A DNA stretch of 64,000 bases from Pedobacter paludis (lineage in GTDB: Bacteria; Bacteroidota; Bacteroidia; Sphingobacteriales; Sphingobacteriaceae), in assembly GCF_003173575.1 (NCBI RefSeq), contig NZ_QGNY01000002.1, forward strand, positions 496,001 to 560,000, read 5' to 3'. A program made the position numbers and the translations under genes. Shown piece by piece: positions 7,800 to 15,919 of this stretch. The notes below the pieces were generated by a model that was not told the origin of the DNA, did not search any database, and saw only the letters and a list, made by a program, of their open reading frames with translations. The first letter of the stretch is position 1. Each line of letters begins with the position of its first letter.

Positions 7800-7910
7800 T
7801 CGTTAAAAATAGTTAAATAGACAGATACGGTACAAAAATTGCTATTTTTATTTATAGTTTGATTTACCTGCCAAAATATAAAGGCAATCCTTATTTATTT
7901 TTACAAAAAC

Positions 7911-9464
7911 ATGCAAGAAACTAAAATATTGTGGGCCGATGATGAAATCGACTTATTAAAACCTCATATATTATTACTAAACGATAAAGGTTATGCAGTA
8001 ACCACTTTTACCAATGGTAATGACGCACTCGAAGCTTTTGGAAAATCACATTTCGACCTTGTTTTTTTAGATGAAAACATGCCCGGAATGAGTGGCATCG
8101 AAACCCTTTCGGCAATTAAAAATTTAAATCCTGAAGTTCCGGTTGTTTTAATCACCAAAAGTGAGGAAGAAAACTTAATGGAAGATGCCATAGGGAGCAA
8201 AATTGATGATTATCTGATTAAACCCGTAAACCCGAAGCAGGTTTTATTAACCATAAAAAGGCTGATCGATAACAAGAGGTTGGTGAGCGAAAAAACTTCG
8301 ATGGCTTATCAACAGGATTTTAGACGCTTGGGGATGACTTTGAGCGATAGATTAAACTACGAAGAGTGGATTGAGGTGTACAAAAAGATTGTTTTTTGGG
8401 AGCTTGAACTAGAGAAACTCGATGACCCTCAAATGCATGAAATTTTAACCATGCAAAAACAAGAAGCCAATACACAGTTTTCGAAATTTATAGAAGAAAA
8501 TTATTTAGGCTGGATTAAGGACAAAGATAAATCTCCTCTACTTTCTAACGAATTGCTTAAGAAAAAAGCATTTCCACATGTAAACGATACAACGCCGGTA
8601 TTTTTTATCCTGATTGATAATTTGCGTTATGATCAATGGAAAATTATTAACCCATTAATTTCTGAATACTTTAGAATTGATGAGGAAGATATGTATACCA
8701 GTATTTTGCCTACCGCAACGCAATACGCTAGAAACTCTATTTTCTCTGGCTTAATGCCTTTGGATATGGAAAAACGCTTTCCTCAATTATGGCAAAATGA
8801 CGATGATGAAGGTGGAAAAAACATGCACGAAGAAGCCTTTTTGGCCGATAACATTAAACGCAACTTAAGAAAGGAATGTAAATTTAGCTACAACAAAATT
8901 CTAACTTTCGAGCAAGGGAAAGATTTGGTAGAACAAACCAACAACTTGTTGCAAAATGACTTTAATGCAATTGTTTTCAACTTTGTTGATATGCTGAGCC
9001 ATGCCCGTACCGATATGCAAATGATTCGTGAACTTGCAAACGATGATGCCGCATATCGCTCACTTACCTTATCGTGGTTTGAACATTCGCCACTTTGGGA
9101 ACTGCTTAAAAAAATCTCTCAAAAACAAGTTAAAGTTGTAATTACAACCGATCATGGAACCATCCGCGTGAAAAAACCTGTTAAGGTTATAGGCGATAGA
9201 AGCACGAATACAAACTTGAGGTATAAACAAGGTAGAAACCTTAATTTTAATGCTAAAGAAGTTTTTGCAATTAAAAATCCGCACGATGCGATGTTGCCCA
9301 AGATTAACATTAGCAGCAGTTACATTTTTGCCAAAGAGGATAGTTATTTCGTTTATCCTAATAATTACAATCAGTTTGTAAATTACTATAATGAAACTTT
9401 CCAGCATGGGGGAATTTCTTTGGAGGAAATGATTATTCCGGTAATTACTTACTCGCCGAGATAA
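7911..9464 (+). CDS. porX: PorX, response regulator with PglZ alkaline-phosphatase-like domain
   Basis: A 517-residue protein with an N-terminal receiver domain (phospho-acceptor Asp54 in LVFLDENMPG, conserved Lys in YLIKPVNP) and, after a helical linker, a PglZ domain of the alkaline phosphatase superfamily with FFILIDNLRYDQW, VVITTDHGTIRV and a C-terminal HGGISLEEMIIPV. This architecture is that of PorX, which with the kinase PorY controls type IX secretion genes in Porphyromonas and relatives. Divergent from the HD phosphohydrolase gene across 111 bases. A T9SS cargo gene pair sits at 49770-56176 in the same window. No porY is nearby. Confidence 0.93.
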   Translation: MQETKILWADDEIDLLKPHILLLNDKGYAVTTFTNGNDALEAFGKSHFDLVFLDENMPGMSGIETLSAIKNLNPEVPVVLITKSEEENLMEDAIGSKIDDYLIKPVNPKQVLLTIKRLIDNKRLVSEKTSMAYQQDFRRLGMTLSDRLNYEEWIEVYKKIVFWELELEKLDDPQMHEILTMQKQEANTQFSKFIEENYLGWIKDKDKSPLLSNELLKKKAFPHVNDTTPVFFILIDNLRYDQWKIINPLISEYFRIDEEDMYTSILPTATQYARNSIFSGLMPLDMEKRFPQLWQNDDDEGGKNMHEEAFLADNIKRNLRKECKFSYNKILTFEQGKDLVEQTNNLLQNDFNAIVFNFVDMLSHARTDMQMIRELANDDAAYRSLTLSWFEHSPLWELLKKISQKQVKVVITTDHGTIRVKKPVKVIGDRSTNTNLRYKQGRNLNFNAKEVFAIKNPHDAMLPKINISSSYIFAKEDSYFVYPNNYNQFVNYYNETFQHGGISLEEMIIPVITYSPR

Positions 9465-9479
9465 ATATATTCAACAATT

Positions 9480-9573
9480 CGTCTTTTCGACTGAAGCGGA
9501 GCGAAATGGAGAAATCTTTGGATTTTTATCAATTTATTGTTTCAAAGATTTCCCCACTACGGTCAAAATGACG
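9480..9573. repeat. Palindromic element, family B
   Basis: An imperfect inverted repeat. The left arm begins CGTCTTTTCGACTGAAG and carries GGAGAAATCTTTGG; the right arm read inverted begins CGTCATTTTGACC and carries GGGGAAATCTTTGAA. Lies between porX and tsaE, non-coding. Overall design (CGTCATT ends, about 90 bp) resembles family A at 43540-43620 but the arms differ in sequence. Confidence 0.65.
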
Positions 9574-9622
9574 ATTTATTCAAGCACTTAATATTAAAGG
9601 CAAAAGCGATACAATTATGTAT

Positions 9623-9630
9623 TACTTTTG
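9623..9630 (+). promoter_or_regulatory. -7 box of tsaE
   Basis: TACTTTTG is an exact TAnnTTTG match 16 bases before the ATG at 9647. It lies inside the longer possible reading from 9617, which supports 9647 as the true start. Confidence 0.45.
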
Positions 9631-9646
9631 CCTTTATTCTTTTAAA

Positions 9647-10063
9647 ATGAAGATAGAAGTTAATAGCCTTTTAGATTTACCAAGCGTTGCAAAACAACTT
9701 ATCGAATTTGCATCTACCGAAAAAATATTTGTTTTCGAAGGCGATATGGGCGCTGGTAAAACTACTTTCATTAAAAAACTATGCGAAGCTTTAGGGGTTT
9801 CGGATGTGGTTTCGAGTCCAACGTATTCTATTGTAAATGAGTATGAAAGCCCAAGTGGATCAGTTTTTCATTTTGATTTCTATCGAATAAAGGATATTCA
9901 GGAAGCATATGATTTAGGCTACGAAGAATATTTTTATGGTGGTGGAATTTGTTTGATAGAATGGCCAGAAAGGGTAGATGAGCTTTTGCCTGAGCACTAC
10001 ATTAAAGTAGAGATTGCTGTTGAGGCTGAAACCCAAAGATTATTCAGGTTTTCGAAGGTATAA
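9647..10063 (+). CDS. tsaE: tRNA threonylcarbamoyladenosine biosynthesis ATPase TsaE
   Basis: TsaE is the ATPase that drives the TsaBD complex making the t6A modification on ANN-decoding tRNAs. With the start at 9647 the protein is 138 residues. The Walker A motif GDMGAGKTT is at 32-40, followed by the family motif SSPTYSIVNEY and FHFDFYRI. An ATG at 9617 would add ten hydrophobic residues, but a promoter -7 box lies in that stretch. Followed by alanine dehydrogenase after 72 bases. Confidence 0.93.
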   Translation: MKIEVNSLLDLPSVAKQLIEFASTEKIFVFEGDMGAGKTTFIKKLCEALGVSDVVSSPTYSIVNEYESPSGSVFHFDFYRIKDIQEAYDLGYEEYFYGGGICLIEWPERVDELLPEHYIKVEIAVEAETQRLFRFSKV

Positions 10064-10135
10064 CATTTAGTTATCAATATTTTAACAGAATTTCCGTATC
10101 TTGAACAACCTAAAACAAATACATTTTTAAGCATC

Positions 10136-11365
10136 ATGGCTACAGGATTACGCGAAGGAATGGCCGATATAGCTCGCCAGGGTTTATTACAAACACAGGA
10201 AGCGACACTAGAAACCAGAAATAGAAAAAACAATTTAAATATTGGAATCCCAAAGGAAATTTCTTTTCAAGAAAACAGAATAGCACTTACACCTTTATCC
10301 GTTGCGCTTTTGGTAAATAATGGCCATAGGGTAATTTTAGAAAGCGGAGCGGGCATAGCGGCTAATTTTTCTGATTCTGAATATGCAGAGCAAGGTGCTA
10401 AAATAGCCTACGATAAAAAGGAAGTCTTCGATTCTGACATCCTTGTAAAAATTGCGCCTCCAATGCTTGAGGAAATTGCGATGATGCACAAAGGGCAAAC
10501 CTTAATTTCCTCGCTTCAAACCGGAACATTAAAACAAGAATATTTAAAGGCATTAATGCAAAAAAAAATTAATGCATTATGTTTCGAAAATCTACGGGAT
10601 GAAGGAAATGTGTTGAGTGTAGTTAGGGCAATGAGTGAAATTGTAGGTTCTACATCCATATTAATAGCAGCAGAATATTTAAGCAATGTTACCGGTGGAA
10701 AAGGTCTAATGCTTGGTGGGTTTACTGGCGTTCCGCCAACTGAAATCGTAATTTTAGGTGCTGGAACCGTAGGAGAATATGCTGCTAGAACCGCTTTAGC
10801 GCTGGGTGCGGAAGTTAAGGTTTTCGACAGCTCAATTTACCGCTTACGTCGTTTACAAAATAATTTAGGAAACAGCAGGGTTTTTACTTCGGTAATGCAA
10901 CCTATAGTTTTAAATAAGGCCATTGTTACATGCGATGTAGTGATTGGCGCCATTCGTGCAAGCCACGGAAGAAGCCCATGTATTGTAATGGAAGAAACCG
11001 TTGCCAGAATGAAACCACATTCTGTTGTTATCGATGTAAGTATAGATCAAGGCGGGTGTTTCGAAACATCAGAAGTAACCAACCATACCAACCCGGTTTT
11101 TAGAAAGTACGATGTAATTCATTACTGCGTACCAAATATTGCTTCTCGTGTTCCTAGAACAGCCTCTTACGCGTTGACTAATATTTTTGCTCCAATTCTG
11201 TTGGATATTGGCGAGTTTGGCGGACTGATGAATATGGTTTGGAATAATCCTGGAATTCGTGAAGCGCTTTATATTTACCAAGGCAATGTAACCAATAAAG
11301 ATTTGGCCGATATGTTTAATCTGCCTTTTAAGGATTTAGAACTTTTGGTGGTTTCAAATCAGTAG
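10136..11365 (+). CDS. ald: Alanine dehydrogenase
   Basis: An NAD-dependent enzyme interconverting L-alanine with pyruvate and ammonia. The 409-residue chain begins with about 36 residues absent from the shorter Bacillus/Mycobacterium enzymes, then IGIPKEISFQENRIALTP, the substrate-binding start of the Ald/PNT family. The Rossmann motif VILGAGTVGEYAARTALALG is visible near 200-220, and VPRTASYALTN near the C-terminus is family-typical. It is separated from the D-Ala dipeptidase gene downstream by a REP-like palindrome (11377-11458). The closest alternative is a saccharopine dehydrogenase-like relative, but the motifs favour Ald. Confidence 0.9.
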   Translation: MATGLREGMADIARQGLLQTQEATLETRNRKNNLNIGIPKEISFQENRIALTPLSVALLVNNGHRVILESGAGIAANFSDSEYAEQGAKIAYDKKEVFDSDILVKIAPPMLEEIAMMHKGQTLISSLQTGTLKQEYLKALMQKKINALCFENLRDEGNVLSVVRAMSEIVGSTSILIAAEYLSNVTGGKGLMLGGFTGVPPTEIVILGAGTVGEYAARTALALGAEVKVFDSSIYRLRRLQNNLGNSRVFTSVMQPIVLNKAIVTCDVVIGAIRASHGRSPCIVMEETVARMKPHSVVIDVSIDQGGCFETSEVTNHTNPVFRKYDVIHYCVPNIASRVPRTASYALTNIFAPILLDIGEFGGLMNMVWNNPGIREALYIYQGNVTNKDLADMFNLPFKDLELLVVSNQ

Positions 11366-11376
11366 AATATATACAT

Positions 11377-11458
11377 CTTCTTTGCGAGGCACGAAACAAC
11401 CTTAGAACGATTGCTATGTAACTATAGTATTAAGATTGCTTCGTGCTTCGCAATGACG
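11377..11458. repeat. REP-like palindromic element, family A
   Basis: The left arm TTTGCGAGGCACGAAACAAC is partly decayed; the right arm, read inverted, starts CGTCATTGCGAAGCACGAAG. It sits between ald and the dipeptidase gene and contains an ATG at 11411 in frame with the latter, so a naive start call would extend the protein into the repeat. Confidence 0.8.
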
Positions 11459-11479
11459 AACCACCTAAACACGCCGAAT

Positions 11480-12163
11480 ATGAAATTTAAATTCTTCATA
11501 CTTCTTCTTTTACCGCATATTTCTGCAATTGCTCAGAATACACAAGAAGTACCCAAAAAACTGGTTGTTGTAAGTTCATACAATCAATATATAAAATCAG
11601 TAAAAAAGAACTCGAATAACGAGCTGGTCGAAATTAAAAAGGCGATTCCAAGTATAAAACTTGATATTCGCTATGCAACTACCAATAACTTTATGAAACA
11701 GGTAATGTATCAGCAAGCGAGGGCATTTGCAAGGAAACCTGTTGTAGAATCGTTAAAGAAAATTCAGGCTGAATTAAAGAAAAAAGGTTACGGGTTAAAA
11801 ATATTTGATGGTTACAGGCCATACGCCGTAACCGTTGCATTTTACCAAAAGGCTAGCGACAAAAACTTTGTGGCAAACCCCGCCAAAGGTTCTAAACACA
11901 ATAGAGGATGTGCCATAGATTTAACCATAATTGATTTAAAAACGGGTAAGGATGTGGTAATGGAAACGCCTTACGATAGTTTTTCTGCGGCAGCTGCGGC
12001 TAACTATACACCTGTTTCTGCAGAAGTGAAAAAAAATAGGGATTTCTTAATTGCCTCAATGCAAAAGTATAATTTCACCGTGCTCGATAATGAGTGGTGG
12101 CACTTTGATTTTAACGGCTGGCAAAACTACGATTTAATGGATATACCGTTCGGGCAATTATAA
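11480..12163 (+). CDS. VanX-like D-Ala-D-Ala dipeptidase (M15 family)
   Basis: A zinc dipeptidase predicted to cleave D-Ala-D-Ala or related peptidoglycan dipeptides. From ATG 11480 it has 227 residues and begins with a signal peptide (MKFKFFILLLLPHISAIAQ), so it works in the periplasm. The family zinc and catalytic motifs are present: SKHNRGCAIDL (SxHxxGxAxD) and NEWWHFDF (ExxWH). An in-frame ATG at 11411 lies inside a REP-like palindrome and would hide the signal peptide, so it is rejected. The stop overlaps the convergent phosphatase gene by six bases. A role in cell-wall turnover is more likely than vancomycin resistance, because no vanH/vanA partners are present. Confidence 0.9.
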   Translation: MKFKFFILLLLPHISAIAQNTQEVPKKLVVVSSYNQYIKSVKKNSNNELVEIKKAIPSIKLDIRYATTNNFMKQVMYQQARAFARKPVVESLKKIQAELKKKGYGLKIFDGYRPYAVTVAFYQKASDKNFVANPAKGSKHNRGCAIDLTIIDLKTGKDVVMETPYDSFSAAAAANYTPVSAEVKKNRDFLIASMQKYNFTVLDNEWWHFDFNGWQNYDLMDIPFGQL

Positions 12164-12658
12164 ATGATGCGGTCGGCCGTATTGACCCATTTTTACCTTG
12201 GCTTTTTCTCCTTTAACCGTTAAATGAAAAATATAGTCGTAATCATCATCGGTTAAGTCTTCCCTAGGTCGCTTTGCACCAAAAGCCTCAACAATTTCTA
12301 AAACCGTATTGGAATGCCCAGCAATCATGATGGTTTGGCCAACATAATTTTTTTTAATGTCATCTACCAATTCCTTAACGTCTTTATAATCGATCACTTT
12401 TTTAATTACTAAAGAATCTAAAGTTTGGTGTGTTCTTTTGGTTGGGGTAGCAAATGCAACATCGAATTTTACCTTTTTTAAATAGATGGCCAAATCGCCA
12501 GCTCTTATTCTGCCCTCATCCGATAGGTTTGGATTTTTATCGTCTGGATTTGTTTTGTCTTTTTCCGCATGTCTAACCACCCAAATATCAGTTGTTTGAG
12601 CGAATGAAATTTGTGTAAAGAGTAACGTTAAAGAAAATAAAAGAAGCAATTTTTTCAT
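12158..12658 (-). CDS. SixA-like histidine phosphatase, secreted
   Basis: A 166-residue histidine phosphatase superfamily protein. It has an N-terminal signal peptide (MKKLLLLFSLTLLFTQISFA), then the catalytic RHAE motif (VVRHAEKDK), a second Arg in ATPTKRTHQT, and the second catalytic His in IMIAGHSNTV. The secreted location makes it a periplasmic phosphatase on a small phosphoester, not a phosphorelay regulator. Last gene of a minus-strand run with the PLP enzyme, esterase and DacB. Confidence 0.85.
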   Translation of the reverse strand: MKKLLLLFSLTLLFTQISFAQTTDIWVVRHAEKDKTNPDDKNPNLSDEGRIRAGDLAIYLKKVKFDVAFATPTKRTHQTLDSLVIKKVIDYKDVKELVDDIKKNYVGQTIMIAGHSNTVLEIVEAFGAKRPREDLTDDDYDYIFHLTVKGEKAKVKMGQYGRPHHL

Positions 12659-12693
12659 AATTAAAGGTTGAAAAAATTATTGACAAATTGTAA

Positions 12694-13737
12694 CTAAGAA
12701 TTTATTGAATTAATTAACTGATTTAAGTCTGCTTTTTGATGCCAACTGCTCAATACAATTCTATTAATTGGCGGGCTGTTTTTGGTAGGATATGGAAAAG
12801 AGGAAATCAATATGTTATGCTTTAAAAGTTTTTGATCAATTTCTGGATCATGAATTAAAAATGCTGGAAAATGCGTCGCAAATTTCCATCTCGAATCTAG
12901 TTTATCAACCAAAAATGAAATATTCTGCTGCAGCTTTTCCCATTCCATTTTATAAATGCTTTCTGCATGCATAAATGCATAGGCACCAGCAGCAGCGGAT
13001 GGCGATGCGCCGTTAAATTCGTTGGTATTTTTGAGCCCCTGAATAGTTTCTTTTGAAGCTAAAACTAAACCGGCATCAACACCTAGACCTTTTGCCATTG
13101 ATGCCACCACAACCCGATCTATGTTTTTTTGCTGCGGTAAAAGATCAAAAGCACTCGAACCAAAATTATTCACTCCGATTCCATGTGAGTCATCTACAAT
13201 TAAAATCACATGTTTTTCTGGATCTACCTGAAGAAAAAAACTGAAATCATAAATCTCCGGGAAAAGATTATTCATGGAATTGCTTATGATTACCCAGTTT
13301 TTTTGTTCAGAAGTATTAATTAATTGAAGGGTATTTTTTGCCCAATCTGAAAATGATCGAGTGTCAGATTCTTGGTTTTGCAGCCACAATGCAGGGTGGG
13401 TTGCAGGTGCATAAACAACTTTTCCGTGTTGGCTTAAGGTTTTAACCGTGAGCTGAGCTGCCAAGTAACCGCTCGATGTAATTAGTGCATCTTCTGATTT
13501 AAATCTTACTGCAGCAACTGTCTCAGCATCATTATAAATGCCAAGCTGAATGTTATTGCTTCGGCTTGTTCCGTTATTTAAGCCATATTTTTTTATACCG
13601 TCGATGTATAATTTTAAAAATTCCTGATTTTGTGGAATGCCCAGATAAGCAGTTCCCCCGAAATACAAATAGGATTCGCCTTTAATGTTAATTTGATTAG
13701 AGAAAGGTTGATCAAGCGAAGTAAAATCTGTAGGCAT
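12694..13737 (-). CDS. AONS-family PLP-dependent acyltransferase/aminotransferase
   Basis: A 347-residue fold-type I PLP enzyme close to 8-amino-7-oxononanoate synthase and glycine C-acetyltransferase. Visible motifs are GGTAYLG near the N-terminus, NNGTSRSNN, IVDDSHGIGV (cofactor Asp and His) and SMAKGLGVDAG (Schiff-base Lys). The start at 13737 gives a TAATG overlap with the upstream esterase; a start at 13794 would overlap it by 58 bases. A biotin-type role is not supported, as no bio genes are nearby; the neighbours are cell-wall hydrolases, so a different amino-acid condensation or retro-aldol reaction is possible. Confidence 0.78.
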   Translation of the reverse strand: MPTDFTSLDQPFSNQINIKGESYLYFGGTAYLGIPQNQEFLKLYIDGIKKYGLNNGTSRSNNIQLGIYNDAETVAAVRFKSEDALITSSGYLAAQLTVKTLSQHGKVVYAPATHPALWLQNQESDTRSFSDWAKNTLQLINTSEQKNWVIISNSMNNLFPEIYDFSFFLQVDPEKHVILIVDDSHGIGVNNFGSSAFDLLPQQKNIDRVVVASMAKGLGVDAGLVLASKETIQGLKNTNEFNGASPSAAAGAYAFMHAESIYKMEWEKLQQNISFLVDKLDSRWKFATHFPAFLIHDPEIDQKLLKHNILISSFPYPTKNSPPINRIVLSSWHQKADLNQLINSINS

Positions 13738-14528
13738 TAATTCAGAATTTGTTTTTGGAAAAACTCGAATTGTTGTTTGATGGATTTTTTCCAATAGTTA
13801 GCATTATGGTTTCCAGGCTGGGAGATATAAGTCGCATTAATTTTTAAGTTATCGCATTTTTTCTTCAAAGCGTTGTTCGATGCATAAAAGAAATCATCCG
13901 ATCCACAATCGAAAATAATCGATTTTTTATTTCCAGCAAGTTTTTCAATATCCGTAATTACAGAATACTTTAGCCAGATGTCACTGTCTTTATCAGGGTT
14001 TCCCAACAACTCGGGCACTCCAAATTTTCCAATTGCATCGCGAAGATTTACACCACCGCTTGTGCTTCCTGCGCTCAAAAATAATTCGGTATGTTTTAAA
14101 AATAAACGCAAAGCACCATGCCCGCCCATGCTTAAACCAGTAATGCAAATTTTTGAAGAATCTATCGGAAAATCTGATTTCATTTTGGGCAACAGCTCAT
14201 CAAAAAAGAAACTTTCGTATTGCCAATCTGGTTTCGCCGGGCTATTCATGTACCAGCTTTTGTACAATCCATCAGGGAGGATCAAAATGTAACCATATTC
14301 ATCGGCGTATTTTTGAGCATCCATAATGTTGTTCCATTGTTTATAGTTTCCACTGAAACCGTGGAGCAAGATTACTGTTGGAAATTTTGTCTTTTTGTCT
14401 ATCTTTTTTGGTGTAAATACCCAAACGGTATCTGCCTGTGGCAAGTTTTTAGAATTAAAAACAATTTGCTTTTGTGCCGATGCTGTTAAGCAAAAAAAGG
14501 TAAATATGCTGAGTAAAAAGGATTTCAT
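13737..14528 (-). CDS. Secreted alpha/beta-hydrolase, esterase D/antigen 85-like
   Basis: 263 residues with signal peptide MKSFLLSIFTFFCLTASAQ. The alpha/beta hydrolase landmarks are LLHGFSGNYKQW (oxyanion region), the nucleophile elbow GLSMGGHGAL (Ser in G-x-S-x-G), an Asp in IIFDCGSDDFF and the catalytic His in QPGNHNANYW. Family members are carboxylesterases acting on short acyl esters or S-formylglutathione; secretion suggests an envelope or extracellular ester. Co-transcribed with the PLP enzyme (TAATG) and 12 bases after the DacB stop. Confidence 0.85.
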   Translation of the reverse strand: MKSFLLSIFTFFCLTASAQKQIVFNSKNLPQADTVWVFTPKKIDKKTKFPTVILLHGFSGNYKQWNNIMDAQKYADEYGYILILPDGLYKSWYMNSPAKPDWQYESFFFDELLPKMKSDFPIDSSKICITGLSMGGHGALRLFLKHTELFLSAGSTSGGVNLRDAIGKFGVPELLGNPDKDSDIWLKYSVITDIEKLAGNKKSIIFDCGSDDFFYASNNALKKKCDNLKINATYISQPGNHNANYWKKSIKQQFEFFQKQILN

Positions 14529-14540
14529 GATGAAAATTTA

Positions 14541-15869
14541 TTAAAAATTATCATGAATATAAGTCACAATTCTCACCATTTCACCTCTAATATCCGAAGT
14601 TGGTCTAACGAAATTATTATTCATAAAGGAGTAGATATACATTTTGCCTTTCTTGGTTAATACATAACCGCTTTGATTGTGTACGCCACTTAGCGAACCC
14701 GTTTTGCCGTATACGAATGGCGTGTCGGTTTTCGGGTAGGCATTTCTTAACGTTCCACTTTTTCCCCCTGCGGGCAACATATCAAATAATTTTTCGCGGT
14801 TGTTTACCTGTTTATAAATGGTATCCAATAGAAAAACAATGTCTCTCGGCGTAAACAGATCCTTTCTCGATAAACCAGATCCATCAACCCATCTAGGCTT
14901 ATCAGGCAAAAAGGAAAGATAATTTTTTACAGCATAATTTATGGCTTTATCAGTACTTAATGTATCGCCAAGTTGATTGGAACATACCAACAATAAGTGC
15001 TCGGCAATAAAATTATCACTTGGTAACATCATGTGTTTTAAAACAGAATCGCGTTTTGCGCCATAAAAGGTTTTGGCATCGGTCGGGATCTTCATCTTAA
15101 TCAAACCAACCGGTTTGTGCAAAGTATCTGTCAGTACATCAACCGTAGTTTGTGGTGATGTTTTGTAAGGAATCTGCTGATTGTAGGTAGGCTTAGCGTC
15201 GATTAATGGCGTTACAAAATTGTTTGTCAGGAAATCTCTTACAACATAAAAATCGCCTTTGGTTTTTGCAGAATCAGTTTTAAATAATGGGGCAAACATT
15301 TTAGGCTCTATACTGATTTTGTTTGAAGCTGCATATTTTGTAGCAATCATGTTATCAGTAATTGGCAACTCATTAATTTCTGGCTGATAATAGGCATTAT
15401 AATCATCCCAGGCCCAACCCTCTCCATAAAAATTACCTTCGTACCTACCGGGTGCAAAAAACAGTTTTTTGTTGCTAGAGGCTAAGAAATTGTATGTGTT
15501 CTTGCTTTTTAAAGTACTGTGCAAAAACGATGGGTCTCCTGTTCCCCAAAAAATTAACGAATCATTTCTTTCAATATATTTAAGCGCTGGCATATCTTCT
15601 GGCAACATTTTCAAACTGGTGTAAAAGGTAAACAGTTTGGTGTTGGATGCTGGTGTGAAATATTTGTCGGCATCTTTTTGATAAAGCATCTTTTTGCTAT
15701 CCATGTTATAAAGTGCAAAGCCAACCATATATTCTTTAATAATGGCCGAATTTTTAAACTCTTTTGCAACTTTTCTAGAAATCATTTTATCGGTTGAGCA
15801 ACCGGAGATAAGAACGGTAAGTGCTAAGGAAGCCGAAATAAATAGTTTTGAGGTTATGGAACGAAACAT
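14541..15869 (-). CDS. dacB: D-alanyl-D-alanine carboxypeptidase/endopeptidase DacB (PBP4 type)
   Basis: Low-molecular-weight penicillin-binding protein of peptidase family S13, trimming or hydrolysing peptidoglycan cross-links in the periplasm. The N-terminus is a lipoprotein signal with lipobox LISGC (Cys24). All three active-site motifs are visible: SxxK as Ser75-Asn-Thr-Lys78, SxN as SDN in MLPSDNFIAEH, and KTG in VYGKTGSLSG. At 442 residues it is slightly shorter than E. coli PBP4 (477). First gene of the minus-strand run to the SixA-like phosphatase, divergent from the protease gene at 15920. Confidence 0.92.
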   Translation of the reverse strand: MFRSITSKLFISASLALTVLISGCSTDKMISRKVAKEFKNSAIIKEYMVGFALYNMDSKKMLYQKDADKYFTPASNTKLFTFYTSLKMLPEDMPALKYIERNDSLIFWGTGDPSFLHSTLKSKNTYNFLASSNKKLFFAPGRYEGNFYGEGWAWDDYNAYYQPEINELPITDNMIATKYAASNKISIEPKMFAPLFKTDSAKTKGDFYVVRDFLTNNFVTPLIDAKPTYNQQIPYKTSPQTTVDVLTDTLHKPVGLIKMKIPTDAKTFYGAKRDSVLKHMMLPSDNFIAEHLLLVCSNQLGDTLSTDKAINYAVKNYLSFLPDKPRWVDGSGLSRKDLFTPRDIVFLLDTIYKQVNNREKLFDMLPAGGKSGTLRNAYPKTDTPFVYGKTGSLSGVHNQSGYVLTKKGKMYIYSFMNNNFVRPTSDIRGEMVRIVTYIHDNF

Positions 15870-15919
15870 GTTTTGAGGTTGTGGGTGATAATATCAACTA
15901 ATTTATTAAATTTAATTTA

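Noticed and set aside
11411..11479. Upstream ATG extension of the dipeptidase gene
   Set aside because: It lies within the REP-like palindrome and would place 23 polar residues before a clean signal peptide.
13738..13794. Longer start for the AONS-like PLP enzyme
   Set aside because: It would overlap the esterase gene by 58 bases; the start at 13737 makes the usual TAATG coupling.
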